Numbered from the stretch's first letter, positions 33,188-42,149 are shown. The stretch is 64,000 nucleotides of DNA from a virus (IMGVR_UViG_3300015262_000001:124001-188000); one strand, 5' to 3'. Notes: generated by a model not told the origin, from the letters alone. Translations and numbers: made by a program.

Positions 33188-34339
33188 CTACCCGTAATAC
33201 GAAATGTCTTCACGAACGCCCTTGTCCAGGCAGTACACAACAATGTCCAGGAACTGCGACAGTTGATCACGGCCGAACACGTTGAAGTCGCTGAAGAACG
33301 TATTGAACGTCCACGAAATATCGTGCTCGCTGTCGTTACGCGCTTTCAGTGTACCAGGATCTTTGAAGAACCTGACAAACCCCATCGACCGCATGTTCGG
33401 TACGGTAGTCACAACTTCCAACAACAGCATTGCCTGCTCATGGTAGAAGACTTCCGTAACCATCAGTTTGTAGCGGTTATCGACTTCAAAGCCGAGGTTG
33501 ATGTCAAGCCCACTTAGGCGTACACCGAGACGTTCTTTGAATTCGCTGAAATACTTCGTCAGTTTCTCCATGTGGTCGCAAATCTTTACTTCGGAAGTAT
33601 AAAGCCGACGCTCTACAGGTTCCGTGTCCCTGGTGTACCACGAAGTGATCGTATCGTGGAAGTCCCGGTAGTTGTTATCGCCAGGGCCTACCTCAGTCCG
33701 TGCGTTGGCTCTCCTCATCTTGTATCGATGTGTATGTGGTTCTGATTCAGGTTTGATTACGAATGGCAGAGCGTATTCCGGCCACCAGGACTCTAGCCAG
33801 TTTCTGATCGGCTGATTATCGCTCTCCACCAGGTTAAAGGTGGGTTTATCGTTCTTCGAACCCTCCCGACCGCGAATACCGACGTCGAAATACTTCAACG
33901 TTTTATCATGACCCTCCGGTGGGTTTACACAGGTGGCACCCCAAGTTGGATCGAAGACCGTTAAGGGAGAGATCAGATGGTCGGTGACTTTCTTCAAGAG
34001 ATCCTCACCGCCAGCAGGGTGGGTGATGATCTGGTTAAAAGTGAATGATCTGTTCCACGGCAGCTTATTGCGAGTAACCCCACCACCGCCACCAGTTACA
34101 ACCAGATGTGCGTGGTCCAATGCCGCTTGTGTACCTGGATCGATTATCAGGTCAATATCGATAGGAGGCAGCATCGGAAACTCTGCCATCAGTTTGAGCA
34201 ACGGGTTCTCTTCAACACGCTTTAACGCACCGTCGCGGATGACTTCCACCCGAGGGAGATTGCGACGACGTTGTTCCTCGCGTTCACGAAGAATGAGCGC
34301 ACCCTTAGGGCTTACTCCGAACGTTCTTTTCTTTTTCAT
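33188..34339 (-). CDS. Unknown protein
   Basis: 383 residues, AGGAG upstream. A basic N-terminus (REREEQRRRNLPR), a Gly-rich loop (VVTGGGGGVTRN) near residue 85, and a C-terminal part with aromatic-rich segments (WTFNTFFSDFNVFGRDQLSQF). The Gly-rich loop does not fit a Walker A motif. No family recognised. Confidence 0.7.
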   Translation of the reverse strand: MKKKRTFGVSPKGALILREREEQRRRNLPRVEVIRDGALKRVEENPLLKLMAEFPMLPPIDIDLIIDPGTQAALDHAHLVVTGGGGGVTRNKLPWNRSFTFNQIITHPAGGEDLLKKVTDHLISPLTVFDPTWGATCVNPPEGHDKTLKYFDVGIRGREGSKNDKPTFNLVESDNQPIRNWLESWWPEYALPFVIKPESEPHTHRYKMRRANARTEVGPGDNNYRDFHDTITSWYTRDTEPVERRLYTSEVKICDHMEKLTKYFSEFKERLGVRLSGLDINLGFEVDNRYKLMVTEVFYHEQAMLLLEVVTTVPNMRSMGFVRFFKDPGTLKARNDSEHDISWTFNTFFSDFNVFGRDQLSQFLDIVVYCLDKGVREDISYYG

Positions 34340-34351
34340 GACAACTCCTAA

Positions 34352-35110
34352 TTAAAAGCCGGCCCAGAAACCTTTGAGAAGCTGGTTCAACATCTCTCGA
34401 TCAAACCCTTCGTACCCAGTGAAGTCCCCAACAACTTCACCACCCTTCTGACTGATGGTAACCAGCTTGTAGGTAATGTTTGGATTCTTCTCGTGGACCC
34501 GAACGATAACGATCGATTCACTGGATGGTCCAGGCATCAACAGGTAAGGGATCGCCACTCTTTCATAACCAGCCACGTAACGCCAGATAGGGTAAGCGAT
34601 ACCCGGCAGTTCCATGATTGTCTTCCACCAACTTTCTTGCCATATCTCCTGTGCATCCAGAGTCAGGCTAGATTGGTCACGTTCGTGTTCGGCAACAAGC
34701 ACCGCAGACTCAGGAGACATGTTGTTATCCCGAGCGTATTGCAACACCCAGCGCAAACTGATCTGCCTGGTATCACCAATAAACATGGTGGCCGATTCGA
34801 ATGTAGGGTAATCTGGCGCCTTCAGTTCTTCACGCAATAGCATGATCAGACCGATGCCCACAGAAGCCGGATCAGGGCGCATCGGATTACAGAAACCAAA
34901 CGGTGGACAGTGACTTGTCGGCTTATCTGGGTTCTTCGCTTTCCACATCTCGTGGTATTCACGACTAGACTTCTTTTTAAACCAACGTGGCCATCCCCAT
35001 TGATCATCGTTGTAACTTGCAATACCGTACTCACGAACGGTGACAGAAGAGCTGAACACGCTTGGTTCATCTTCATCTGGAATATAGAACGGCCCTTGAT
35101 CAAGCTTCAT
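34352..35110 (-). CDS. Unknown protein
   Basis: 252 residues from ATG 35110, with AAGGAAG 6 bases upstream; the longer frame to 35179 is inside the upstream gene. Trp-rich (DDQWGWPRWFKKK, WQESWWKTIMEL). C-terminal helix EGFDREMLNQLLKGFW. No known domain. Overlaps the preceding gene by 11 bases. Confidence 0.7.
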   Translation of the reverse strand: MKLDQGPFYIPDEDEPSVFSSSVTVREYGIASYNDDQWGWPRWFKKKSSREYHEMWKAKNPDKPTSHCPPFGFCNPMRPDPASVGIGLIMLLREELKAPDYPTFESATMFIGDTRQISLRWVLQYARDNNMSPESAVLVAEHERDQSSLTLDAQEIWQESWWKTIMELPGIAYPIWRYVAGYERVAIPYLLMPGPSSESIVIVRVHEKNPNITYKLVTISQKGGEVVGDFTGYEGFDREMLNQLLKGFWAGF

Positions 35111-35453
35111 CAGTGTCTTCCTTATTAATGGTATCGGCCAGTTTGCCCAGGAGTTCTTTACGGACTTTGCTGACGGCAAATGGATTTACCCAATGAACAA
35201 AACGGTTCTGTTGGATGTTGTATTTAACATCGGATGGTTCAAAGTTACCCATGACCATCTCCAGGCCACCTTCTTCCACCCGCACCACCACAGTGGTGAG
35301 TGTGCTGTGGTTGATATCTTCCGGATCCTTGACACTCAGAAACACAGTCCCATCAGGAGACGCTACTGGTACGGGCGTTACGGAATACACTTTGCCCGAA
35401 TCAAGCTGAAGGGAGATTTCATTGCTCAGGAGTTCTTCAAGAGATTTGTTCAT
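35100..35453 (-). CDS. Small unknown protein
   Basis: 117 residues, GAGG upstream. Helical start (MNKSLEELLSNEI), then beta-type (VYSVTPVPVASPDGTVFLSV) and a helical end. It shares the MNK start pattern with other small genes of the operon but no deeper similarity. Function unknown. Confidence 0.68.
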   Translation of the reverse strand: MNKSLEELLSNEISLQLDSGKVYSVTPVPVASPDGTVFLSVKDPEDINHSTLTTVVVRVEEGGLEMVMGNFEPSDVKYNIQQNRFVHWVNPFAVSKVRKELLGKLADTINKEDTDEA

Positions 35454-35473
35454 TGGACACCTCGGTTGTTTGT

Positions 35474-35674
35474 TTAGTCCTTATCGGGCTCTTCTTGACT
35501 GGAGAAGTCTATCGGGGTACCAGGAACCACGCGACGAACGATCTTGGGATCTTCGCGGACATTACCAAACTTATCACGTTCACCGTGTGTATCACCGGCA
35601 GCCGTGGGCTTGCTACGACCGTATTCCGCTTTGCGGATTTCTGCAATAAGTTTTTCTTTGTCATAATAGGACAT
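35474..35674 (-). CDS. Small charged protein, unknown
   Basis: 66 residues, GGGG upstream. Hydrophilic, probably partly disordered (TAAGDTHGERDKFGNVRED). No family recognised. Confidence 0.62.
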   Translation of the reverse strand: MSYYDKEKLIAEIRKAEYGRSKPTAAGDTHGERDKFGNVREDPKIVRRVVPGTPIDFSSQEEPDKD

Positions 35675-35679
35675 GGTTG

Positions 35680-36036
35680 TTACCCCATACTTTCCATTTC
35701 TTTATTACGGTCTTCTCGGGTCATTTCATCAAGAACAATGAAAGCCCGACCACATTTGCAGTTGGTATCAGTCTTGACATTAAAACCATAAGCCGACACC
35801 AATACAGCACGACCACCAGCCAACGGCTGAATGCTTTGCGAACGACCTTGCTCAGGCAAACTAACCTTACGCAGAGCGTCGATAACACCAATGCCGAACA
35901 CACCGTGGGTGTAGTCGTCGATAAACTCTTCGATAGCCGCCATGGCATGTTCTTTGTCGAGACCTTCAAAGAGCTTACCCAGTCGCTCGCCTACAATCTC
36001 TGCGGCGTCGTAGTTGAACCGTGGCTTATCAGTCAT
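35680..36036 (-). CDS. Small unknown protein
   Basis: 118 residues, GGGAG upstream; starts within the last bases of the 36029 gene. Helical N-terminal half; the C-terminal part has a CKC pair (TDTNCKCGRAFIV). Function unknown. Confidence 0.68.
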   Translation of the reverse strand: MTDKPRFNYDAAEIVGERLGKLFEGLDKEHAMAAIEEFIDDYTHGVFGIGVIDALRKVSLPEQGRSQSIQPLAGGRAVLVSAYGFNVKTDTNCKCGRAFIVLDEMTREDRNKEMESMG

Positions 36037-36643
36037 TGCTTTGCTCCCGTAATTCAGGATTCAGCAGATACTGAAGTTCCAGGTTGGCGATGTCGTCATC
36101 TTCCTTCTTCCAGTGTGGGAGCAGTTCATTCCACAGACGGTCACTGAGACGGTGTGTGGTTTGGAACGGAATACCTGAGAAACCAAACTCGGCGAACAAA
36201 GTAATGCGGCACGTTACCTTACGGCGACGTTCTTTGATCATCCAGTGTTGCAGGGCCTTGTCGATGATGTCACTTTCATCATCCTTATGCCACTTACCGG
36301 TCTTGTCTGCGTTCAGCCATTTCTCGTTGGTATCGAGACTGAAACCGAACACTTCAGGACCCATCATGATCATGCCATGATTACCCTCTTCGATCAGGCG
36401 GGCCATGATAGCTGGGTAGGCGGCGAGATCACGGAAGGCGTGACGCATGAACCCAACCGGGTCGCTAGAACGCGCCAGGGTGTCGCACAGGCTCTTCTGG
36501 ATCCATACTGGCAACTGAGGACGAATGCGTTCATTCATCTTCTTCAGTTTCTTTGGATTGGTCGTGAAATTACGCTGGAACCAATCCAGTACATGCAGCT
36601 CCTGTCGAAACGGTGACAGGCTTTCGTCGAATACGTAGTCCAT
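36029..36643 (-). CDS. Unknown protein, three-member family, copy 2
   Basis: 204 residues. Related to 32678 and more closely to 37623 (NFTTNPKKLKKM here, NFTTNPKKLCKM there; LIEEGNHGMI against LIADGAHGMI; NEKWLNADKTGKW against NEKWLRSNDLW; LFAEFGFSG against LFDNFGFSG). About 40 extra C-terminal residues are unique. An HNH endonuclease gene separates it from its closest relative. Confidence 0.77.
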   Translation of the reverse strand: MDYVFDESLSPFRQELHVLDWFQRNFTTNPKKLKKMNERIRPQLPVWIQKSLCDTLARSSDPVGFMRHAFRDLAAYPAIMARLIEEGNHGMIMMGPEVFGFSLDTNEKWLNADKTGKWHKDDESDIIDKALQHWMIKERRRKVTCRITLFAEFGFSGIPFQTTHRLSDRLWNELLPHWKKEDDDIANLELQYLLNPELREQSND

Positions 36644-36653
36644 GTCACTCGCC

Positions 36654-37610
36654 TCAGAGGAAACCTTTTTCTAAAATTCTGGAGAAAGAATATCCACGGT
36701 GGTGTGGTCTTTTTCCATTAATGACCGAGTACACGTGCTGGGGCATAAACCCTAACTCAAGCAATTTCGGCTTACCGCCTTTAATAATCTTTTCCAATCC
36801 TGTTTCCTTATGGACAGCCAAAATATCTGGCGTACCCAAATATTCTAGTTCATTCCGTATGCGGTCGGTGATACCCCTTGGGAGGGTTTCAAGCTCCGCT
36901 TCTGTAGCCACGGTAAACGCACAGCTAAAATGAGTCTTTCTTTTGCCATTAACGCAGTCGCTTATACGACCTTGCTGGAAACCATGTTTTACAACTTCGG
37001 TTTCGCCAGCCAAGATAAACTCATAGCCCTTGTACTTACCCTCGATTACCCGCCCTTTAACAGGAATGGTGCACGATTTATCCAGACCGGACACTCTCGT
37101 GATGAGCCCGTTAGCGTAAGCATGTGTGATATTACCGGAATTTGTTGTCCATTCCAGGTTGGAAAGCTCGAGGTTTACTTTAATCCCGTCCATGTGATTG
37201 ACTTGTAGGTCCTTAGGGTGCTCAGACTTGAAGTCATCGGGTACTGGAACAAAAGCACAAGCCAACGCCCTGTGCACCTTTAAATAACAAGGGCGTTTAT
37301 TTAGAGTAAATCTAACCGTCGGATACTCGCCCGATATATGCGGGGCCAAAACTTCTGGTTCGCCAGTTCGCTTAGACAGCACAGTTCCTTTATTGCTTAT
37401 AAACGCATTGTAAACTTTTAACTCAACCTGGTTATCCTTTACATACGAAGAATGCCTGTAGTAAACAAGCGGGACGAACACCTCGTAATCTGGATCCTCT
37501 TTGAGTTTCTCGTCCAGCTTACTTCTCAGCAGTGAAATGTTGAATGGATAGAGAGTTAACTGGTATTTCTTGAGTTCTTCGACTGAGAACAGATCCTTGA
37601 CGGTGTTCAT
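36654..37610 (-). CDS. HNH homing endonuclease (free-standing)
   Basis: 318 residues, AAGGAG upstream. The central HNH core is VHRALACAFVP ... LQVNHMDGIKVNLELSNLEW, the usual phage HNH layout (His of VNHMDG, then N...N, with SNLEW). Around residues 185-300 lie two NUMOD-type helix repeats (TEVVKHGFQQGRISDCVNGKRK and PKLLELGFMPQHVYSVINGKRP, split here), which bind DNA in such enzymes. It sits between two paralogous genes and is more A/T-rich by eye than its neighbours, so it is probably a mobile insertion. Confidence 0.9.
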   Translation of the reverse strand: MNTVKDLFSVEELKKYQLTLYPFNISLLRSKLDEKLKEDPDYEVFVPLVYYRHSSYVKDNQVELKVYNAFISNKGTVLSKRTGEPEVLAPHISGEYPTVRFTLNKRPCYLKVHRALACAFVPVPDDFKSEHPKDLQVNHMDGIKVNLELSNLEWTTNSGNITHAYANGLITRVSGLDKSCTIPVKGRVIEGKYKGYEFILAGETEVVKHGFQQGRISDCVNGKRKTHFSCAFTVATEAELETLPRGITDRIRNELEYLGTPDILAVHKETGLEKIIKGGKPKLLELGFMPQHVYSVINGKRPHHRGYSFSRILEKGFL

Positions 37611-37622
37611 CCTTATCTCCTT

Positions 37623-38117
37623 TTAAGTGTTCCACTCACGGCACATACCGCTAAAGCCAAAGTTGTCAAAAAGAACGATCTTTCCATGGAAATGTTTCAA
37701 CCCTTGATCAGCCATCCATTGTTTCATAACCTCGTCCTGGATATCAGCCTCCTGGTCGGGGTTCCAGAGGTCATTCGAACGCAGCCACTTTTCGTTAGCT
37801 TTGACCTCAACGCCATAAATGACGTTCTTCTTGTCTACGATCATGCCGTGGGCACCATCGGCAATCAGCGACGGAACAATCTGTTTCCACTCATCCATCA
37901 TGTGGAAAAAGTCCCGCAGCATATTAACCGGATCGGCTGCGTCGAGGATGTTCTGCAACAAACCCTTCTGAATAAAGGCCGGCTGATCATTCCAGATACG
38001 CACTGCCATTTTGCAGAGCTTCTTAGGATTGGTGGTGAAGTTAATTTTGAAATACTCCAACACCTGGTTCTCTTGCTCGATTGGAGACAAAGCTGCTTCA
38101 ATTTCATCAGGATCCAT
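37623..38117 (-). CDS. Unknown protein, three-member family, copy 3
   Basis: 164 residues from ATG 38117, where AAGGA has 6-base spacing; the ATG at 38123 is too close to it. Sister of 36029 and 32678 (motifs NFTTNPKKLCKMAVR, DGAHGMIVDKKNVIYGVEVKANEKWL, NFGFSG). First gene after the terminator at 38133, so a promoter should lie nearby, but none of the conserved motif is seen. Confidence 0.77.
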   Translation of the reverse strand: MDPDEIEAALSPIEQENQVLEYFKINFTTNPKKLCKMAVRIWNDQPAFIQKGLLQNILDAADPVNMLRDFFHMMDEWKQIVPSLIADGAHGMIVDKKNVIYGVEVKANEKWLRSNDLWNPDQEADIQDEVMKQWMADQGLKHFHGKIVLFDNFGFSGMCREWNT

Positions 38118-38132
38118 GATCATTCCTTAAAT

Positions 38133-38169
38133 AGATAAAAAGAGGGTTGCAGGAGTTACCCCACAACCC
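38133..38169 (-). terminator. Terminator after the 38179 gene
   Basis: GGGTTG (38144-38149) pairs with CAACCC (38164-38169); the leftward transcript continues TCTTTTTATC. Confidence 0.8.
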
Positions 38170-38178
38170 GTACATCAG

Positions 38179-39678
38179 TTAATACATGTTCGGGCGATCG
38201 ACAGACGGGTAGTCCATGTAACCTGCGATGTATTTGGCGATACCCCCAATGGTGTTAATCACCTTGGTTGGGTTACCATTTACTTGTAAGTCCCACCCAC
38301 CAGGAATAATTGCCCAGTTAGTGAAGTCGCTATTAACATGATCACTCACAGTCTGAGGGATCTGTCCGCGATGGCCAACAAACAGAGTAACCTGATCGTT
38401 TAGGAGTAACTCCACCCCATCAGAGCCATGCTCGAGTGTGACGTCGATTTCATTCAGCAGACGCCTGATGGGGCCGAAGTCGCCACGCAAGTGACCGTCC
38501 ATGTTTTTAGCAATATTCCTGATAAGCGCATCCAGGGTTTCTCGAAGGGTATCGCTTGTACGCTCTACGTTAATCTCCACGAAGAAAGGGGTAGTCGGGT
38601 ACCACACCCAGGTACCTGTAAAGGGCTGCTTGGCGTAGCGCCCGTTGCTGGCCTGAGGAGCCAAGTCATCCGTAAAGAACGCGTTGCCGCTACCCCGGGT
38701 AGCCGAGTTGCGGAACGTGGGTTGATTGAACACCTGCTGGCCGTACGAGTGACCACCGTTCTGCATCTGGTTGAAACCAGGCATGCCCGGCATACCACGA
38801 TGCATCCGGTCGGCACCCAAGCGAAGCTGTACCAACTTCAACAAGTCCATCCCCTGAGGCAGACTATTACGTGGTGCAATATCAGGGAACATCGCAACCT
38901 GGGTCAACGCGTAATGATTCAGCAGCTCGATCAATATGTCGTTACTGACATGACCCCACTGATCTTGAGGATGACGTGACTGGTCCATCCCCGGAGTGAA
39001 CTGATCAAACGGATGGTGCTGGTAGGTGTTCTCAACAACCTTGCTACCCAAAAGTCTCCAACCCGGGCCGCCAAACTTTTGGTTGGTGAAGAGACTGGAA
39101 CGTTTACTTTCCAGGAAAGCGTCGGTATCACCAATAACAAGCGCGATCCACTGCCCTTCTTTGGCCATGCGAACGTAATCTGTGCCCAGTGCCATTTCCT
39201 GGAATTGGTAGTAGACCTGTTCGGGTGTGATCTTGACGTTTTCCGGCCAGCCTGTAGCACCCAGCTTGATCAGTTCATCTCGCAGCAGGCTTGGGACGTA
39301 AATCTTGTCCGCAAACAAAACGTTCATGTCAATTGCCGCAAACAAGGTTGGTTGGTTGATAGGTTCACGGAATGCGATAGTGAAACCTCTATCCGCCCAA
39401 AGACTGGTGTATCCGGTCAATGTACTGATTTCTGGATCCACACCTTCACGGTGACCGAGGATCAACTCGACATCGTAGCCCTTCCAGAGACGACTAACAA
39501 CCGTAGCGAGGCCGCCTTCATAGTTGGTAGAATCGGCGAGGGTTTTCTTGAGCGATGCCATGTCATCTACTAATGCACCAAGTGGATGACCTGCGGCAGC
39601 GGCGGCGTTCCGGATACTGTCCAGATCGAGTTTACCATTTTTACTATCAAAGAAGTCGCGTAGATTAAGCTTGATCAT
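38179..39678 (-). CDS. Unknown protein, paralogue of the 39705 gene
   Basis: 499 residues, AAGGAA upstream. The N-terminal half aligns with the 39705 protein: YDVELILGHREGVDPE ... SLWADRGFTIAFREP here, YDVDLILDYDSRVDGD ... SCWAGDGYQIAFKHR there. The middle is Gly/Asn/Met/Gln-rich (HRGMPGMPGFNQMQNGGHSY), which looks flexible. The C-terminus ends in IAKYIAGYMDYPSVDRP. Function unknown; possibly a virion-packaged or enzyme-associated protein. Confidence 0.73.
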   Translation of the reverse strand: MIKLNLRDFFDSKNGKLDLDSIRNAAAAAGHPLGALVDDMASLKKTLADSTNYEGGLATVVSRLWKGYDVELILGHREGVDPEISTLTGYTSLWADRGFTIAFREPINQPTLFAAIDMNVLFADKIYVPSLLRDELIKLGATGWPENVKITPEQVYYQFQEMALGTDYVRMAKEGQWIALVIGDTDAFLESKRSSLFTNQKFGGPGWRLLGSKVVENTYQHHPFDQFTPGMDQSRHPQDQWGHVSNDILIELLNHYALTQVAMFPDIAPRNSLPQGMDLLKLVQLRLGADRMHRGMPGMPGFNQMQNGGHSYGQQVFNQPTFRNSATRGSGNAFFTDDLAPQASNGRYAKQPFTGTWVWYPTTPFFVEINVERTSDTLRETLDALIRNIAKNMDGHLRGDFGPIRRLLNEIDVTLEHGSDGVELLLNDQVTLFVGHRGQIPQTVSDHVNSDFTNWAIIPGGWDLQVNGNPTKVINTIGGIAKYIAGYMDYPSVDRPNMY

Positions 39679-39704
39679 ATTCTTTTTCCTTGTACTTTAA
39701 TTGA

Positions 39705-40916
39705 TTAGCGGGGCTTGTATGCTTTTACTTGTTCAGCGATGGTAAGCCCCATGCGCGTAATTTGACCGAAGTTGAGGTCATTTGGCTGATGAGTGTTCTT
39801 GAAGTAAACCACCCAGGCCATAGACACGTGCCCGAATTTGGTGAGCACGTTAGGGATACCACGAGGACCCAACTCACGGAGCCGTTCAGGTGAACACTGC
39901 TGGAGTTGAACGAGTAAGTTGTTGCCCACGTTTTCTACTTGATCCTTGGTCAGCAGACCGCGGTGGTAGTTAGTGGTGTACAACACCCACAGTGGGTTAA
40001 GACGTTCGTCATCCCCTTCTACAAACAACGACGGTTCATCCGGTTCATCGAACTGTGCCTTGCTGCGGTTACCGGTGCCATTATCACTAACCGGTTGATT
40101 GTTGTGACGATTCAGAATTTCTTCCACCGTCATGTCTTCACAACCAAATGCTTTCTCGTATGCATCCAAACGAACACTCAGCCAACTGATACGTTGACTG
40201 GAGCCGGTCAGGGCTTGCAGATAACGCACGGTCAGCACATCCAGTTTAAACGTCGGAAGGGTTTTATCAAGCTGATACGTAACAAAGCTGTTCAGCCAGT
40301 CAGCGTAGTGCCCATCCAGTCGATCGAGGTCATGTAGATCTTTACGAGGAAGTTTCTGCTCATCCAGGTCGCGCTGTACCTTGTGGTTGATCCATTCGGT
40401 CAGTTTATAACGTGGCAGCGTAGGGTCTAGCCAAGGTAGCATTTCGTACAACGCACCCAATCCCAATTCGGTGTCGACAACCTCGCGTAGACCATCAACG
40501 TCGATAACTGGTGTTTCTTGCGAGTCGTTGATGTTTGGCGCTGGGTTGTAGTACTTCTCGAAGGGGCTACCATCAACTGGCGGATAGCGATGCTTGAAAG
40601 CAATTTGATAACCGTCACCAGCCCAGCAAGAATGGTAGCCATGTTCACGACCACCAAGATCACCGTCGACTCTCGAATCGTAATCAAGGATCAGGTCCAC
40701 GTCATAGTTATTACTACGCAGACGTTCCAGAACGCAGTCGGTACCCAGATCCAGGCCGCTAGGTGTGCCAACCGACAACATGTGTTTACCCAGCGCGTTG
40801 ATAACGTGAACGGATTTATCCTCACGATAGGTTGTCCGTATCGAGGTTAAAAGACCTCGCTGGTTCCAGGTACCGGCATACAGATCAAAGAACGGGAGCA
40901 GTGGTATCTTTTTCAT
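39705..40916 (-). CDS. Unknown protein, paralogue of the 38179 gene
   Basis: 403 residues, AAGGAA upstream. Shares the N-terminal region LPFFDLYAG ... YDVDLILDYDSRVDG ... GYQIAFKHR with 38179. The C-terminal half is different: helices with charged residues and a segment LFVEGDDERLNPLWVLYTTNY. No known catalytic motif. Confidence 0.73.
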   Translation of the reverse strand: MKKIPLLPFFDLYAGTWNQRGLLTSIRTTYREDKSVHVINALGKHMLSVGTPSGLDLGTDCVLERLRSNNYDVDLILDYDSRVDGDLGGREHGYHSCWAGDGYQIAFKHRYPPVDGSPFEKYYNPAPNINDSQETPVIDVDGLREVVDTELGLGALYEMLPWLDPTLPRYKLTEWINHKVQRDLDEQKLPRKDLHDLDRLDGHYADWLNSFVTYQLDKTLPTFKLDVLTVRYLQALTGSSQRISWLSVRLDAYEKAFGCEDMTVEEILNRHNNQPVSDNGTGNRSKAQFDEPDEPSLFVEGDDERLNPLWVLYTTNYHRGLLTKDQVENVGNNLLVQLQQCSPERLRELGPRGIPNVLTKFGHVSMAWVVYFKNTHQPNDLNFGQITRMGLTIAEQVKAYKPR

Positions 40917-40921
40917 GTTGT

Positions 40922-41611
40922 TTATTCCTTGATCTCGTGAAGGTACTGCGCAGTTTTACCAGTGTTGTACCTGTGCATGTTGTAGGTGATCACGTTCGAA
41001 ACGGTGTCGATGGTTATGTCACGGTAAACATCGTTGTAACTCCAGAACAGGAAATCTTCCTGGGTGAGCTGACGTGGTTCGCCATCGAAACGAATGTAGA
41101 TCGGATAGAAATCACCCCGGTTGATCATCAGCGCGTTGATAATGCCGCGATTAACCTTGCTGAAACACAGGATACGAAAGTCACTGAAATCCGGCTTGTA
41201 CTGGACGATCACATTCTGGATGAGGATGCCAAAATTAGTACAGTACGGTGTACTGCGATCGAAATAAGCAGCAGGGAGTCGATCCACCAGATTGAGGATC
41301 TTGTTGATGAAATTACCTTGACCGAATTCACTGCGGTCTCGCCCGAGGGCTTCTTCCAGATGGTAGCGAAGTGCATCCATAAAGGGCCGGTTCGCTGCTG
41401 GCTCGAAATAGATGGCCACGTTCTCAGCACGATCAGCCTGAGGAAACAAAGGAGCCGTGTGGTTGGCGAACTCCATACGAGCACTTACCTCTATCAACAG
41501 CTCTTTGGCATTCTGCGACAGGTCCACCCAATCCAAGAGCTGGTTCAGTTGTTGCGACAATTCGTAATCAGAAAGCATGTCAGGTTTCTTACTGCGCTTG
41601 AAGTTTTGCAT
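40922..41611 (-). CDS. Unknown protein
   Basis: 229 residues from ATG 41611; AGGAG touches the ATG at 41617, so the second is favoured. Mostly helical N-terminus (LSQQLNQLLDWVDLSQNAKELLIEV), then beta-rich. The end (YNMHRYNTGKTAQYLHEI) contains a Thr/Lys cluster but no nucleotide-binding motif. Function unknown. Confidence 0.7.
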   Translation of the reverse strand: MQNFKRSKKPDMLSDYELSQQLNQLLDWVDLSQNAKELLIEVSARMEFANHTAPLFPQADRAENVAIYFEPAANRPFMDALRYHLEEALGRDRSEFGQGNFINKILNLVDRLPAAYFDRSTPYCTNFGILIQNVIVQYKPDFSDFRILCFSKVNRGIINALMINRGDFYPIYIRFDGEPRQLTQEDFLFWSYNDVYRDITIDTVSNVITYNMHRYNTGKTAQYLHEIKE

Positions 41612-41620
41612 GTCCATCTC

Positions 41621-41857
41621 CTAGATAGTTAATTGCCGACGTTCTGCTTCGTCGCGTACAAGGGGTAGATCGTCTTTGCTAAAAGTTACCATTACAGCAG
41701 TGCGCGTGAAATTGAACGTATAGTCACCGGCCAATGCACGGGCCATACTTACAATCTCATGATCCTTGACGTAGCGTTGCAAGTAGCCAAGGAGAAACAA
41801 ATCACGTGTAATCCTTTCTTTTTCTTTCTTACTGATAAAAGGTAATACCTGTCCCAT
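41621..41857 (-). CDS. Small unknown protein
   Basis: 78 residues from ATG 41857; the extension to 41959 reads through the conserved promoter-like motif and a palindrome and is discarded. AGGGTG provides a weak ribosome site. The conserved motif ends about 8 bases before the start codon, much closer than at other sites, so the leader is very short. Helical, basic N-terminus (FISKKEKERITRDLF). Confidence 0.68.
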   Translation of the reverse strand: MGQVLPFISKKEKERITRDLFLLGYLQRYVKDHEIVSMARALAGDYTFNFTRTAVMVTFSKDDLPLVRDEAERRQLTI

Positions 41858-41859
41858 GA

Positions 41860-41884
41860 TACACCCTAGTAATGTAGGTTTGTA
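41860..41884 (-). promoter_or_regulatory. Conserved leftward promoter-like motif (site 5)
   Basis: Leftward strand: TTTACAAACCTACATTACTA, then GGGTGTATC and the ATG of the 41621 gene. It shows how close the motif can lie to a coding region. Confidence 0.58.
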
Positions 41885-41907
41885 AAAAATTAAAGCAGTG
41901 TGAACAG

Positions 41908-41939
41908 TACTACTTCTCTGGCATGCCAGAGAAGTAGTA
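41908..41939. terminator. Perfect 32-base palindrome, probable terminator
   Basis: TACTACTTCTCTGGCA is followed at once by its exact reverse complement, giving a 16-bp stem. It lies just after the stop of the small 41944 gene; the leftward strand continues through CTGCTTTAATTTTTTAC. A terminator is most likely; a binding site for a dimeric regulator is possible. Confidence 0.75.
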
Positions 41940-41943
41940 ACCG

Positions 41944-42093
41944 CTACCCCCAGATCCAATTAAAGATCATCTTCAGTAGACCCTGCTTAGAGTGCTGCGC
42001 ATTCCCCTTAATGTAACGTTGATAGTCCGCACGCCCATTACAGGAGTACATTCTAGCAGGAAGGGGAATGGCATGACGACGTTTTCCGACCAC
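41944..42093 (-). CDS. Small basic protein (GTG start)
   Basis: 49 residues, read directly. GTG start at 42093 with AAAAGGA 7 bases upstream. Sequence is basic and aromatic (VGKRRHAIPLPARMYSCNG ... LLKMIFNWIWG) with a hydrophobic Trp-rich C-terminus. It fills the otherwise empty stretch between 42150 and the palindrome. Function unknown. Confidence 0.6.
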   Translation of the reverse strand: MVGKRRHAIPLPARMYSCNGRADYQRYIKGNAQHSKQGLLKMIFNWIWG

Positions 42094-42149
42094 GGGTAAA
42101 TCCTTTTATTGCGGGCTAGGGATAAGATAACCACAGCAGTAAAACAATG

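Noticed and set aside
33188-34339. Walker A ATPase in the Gly-rich loop of the 33188 protein
   Set aside because: TGGGGGVTRN lacks the GK[ST] end, and no Walker B partner is visible.
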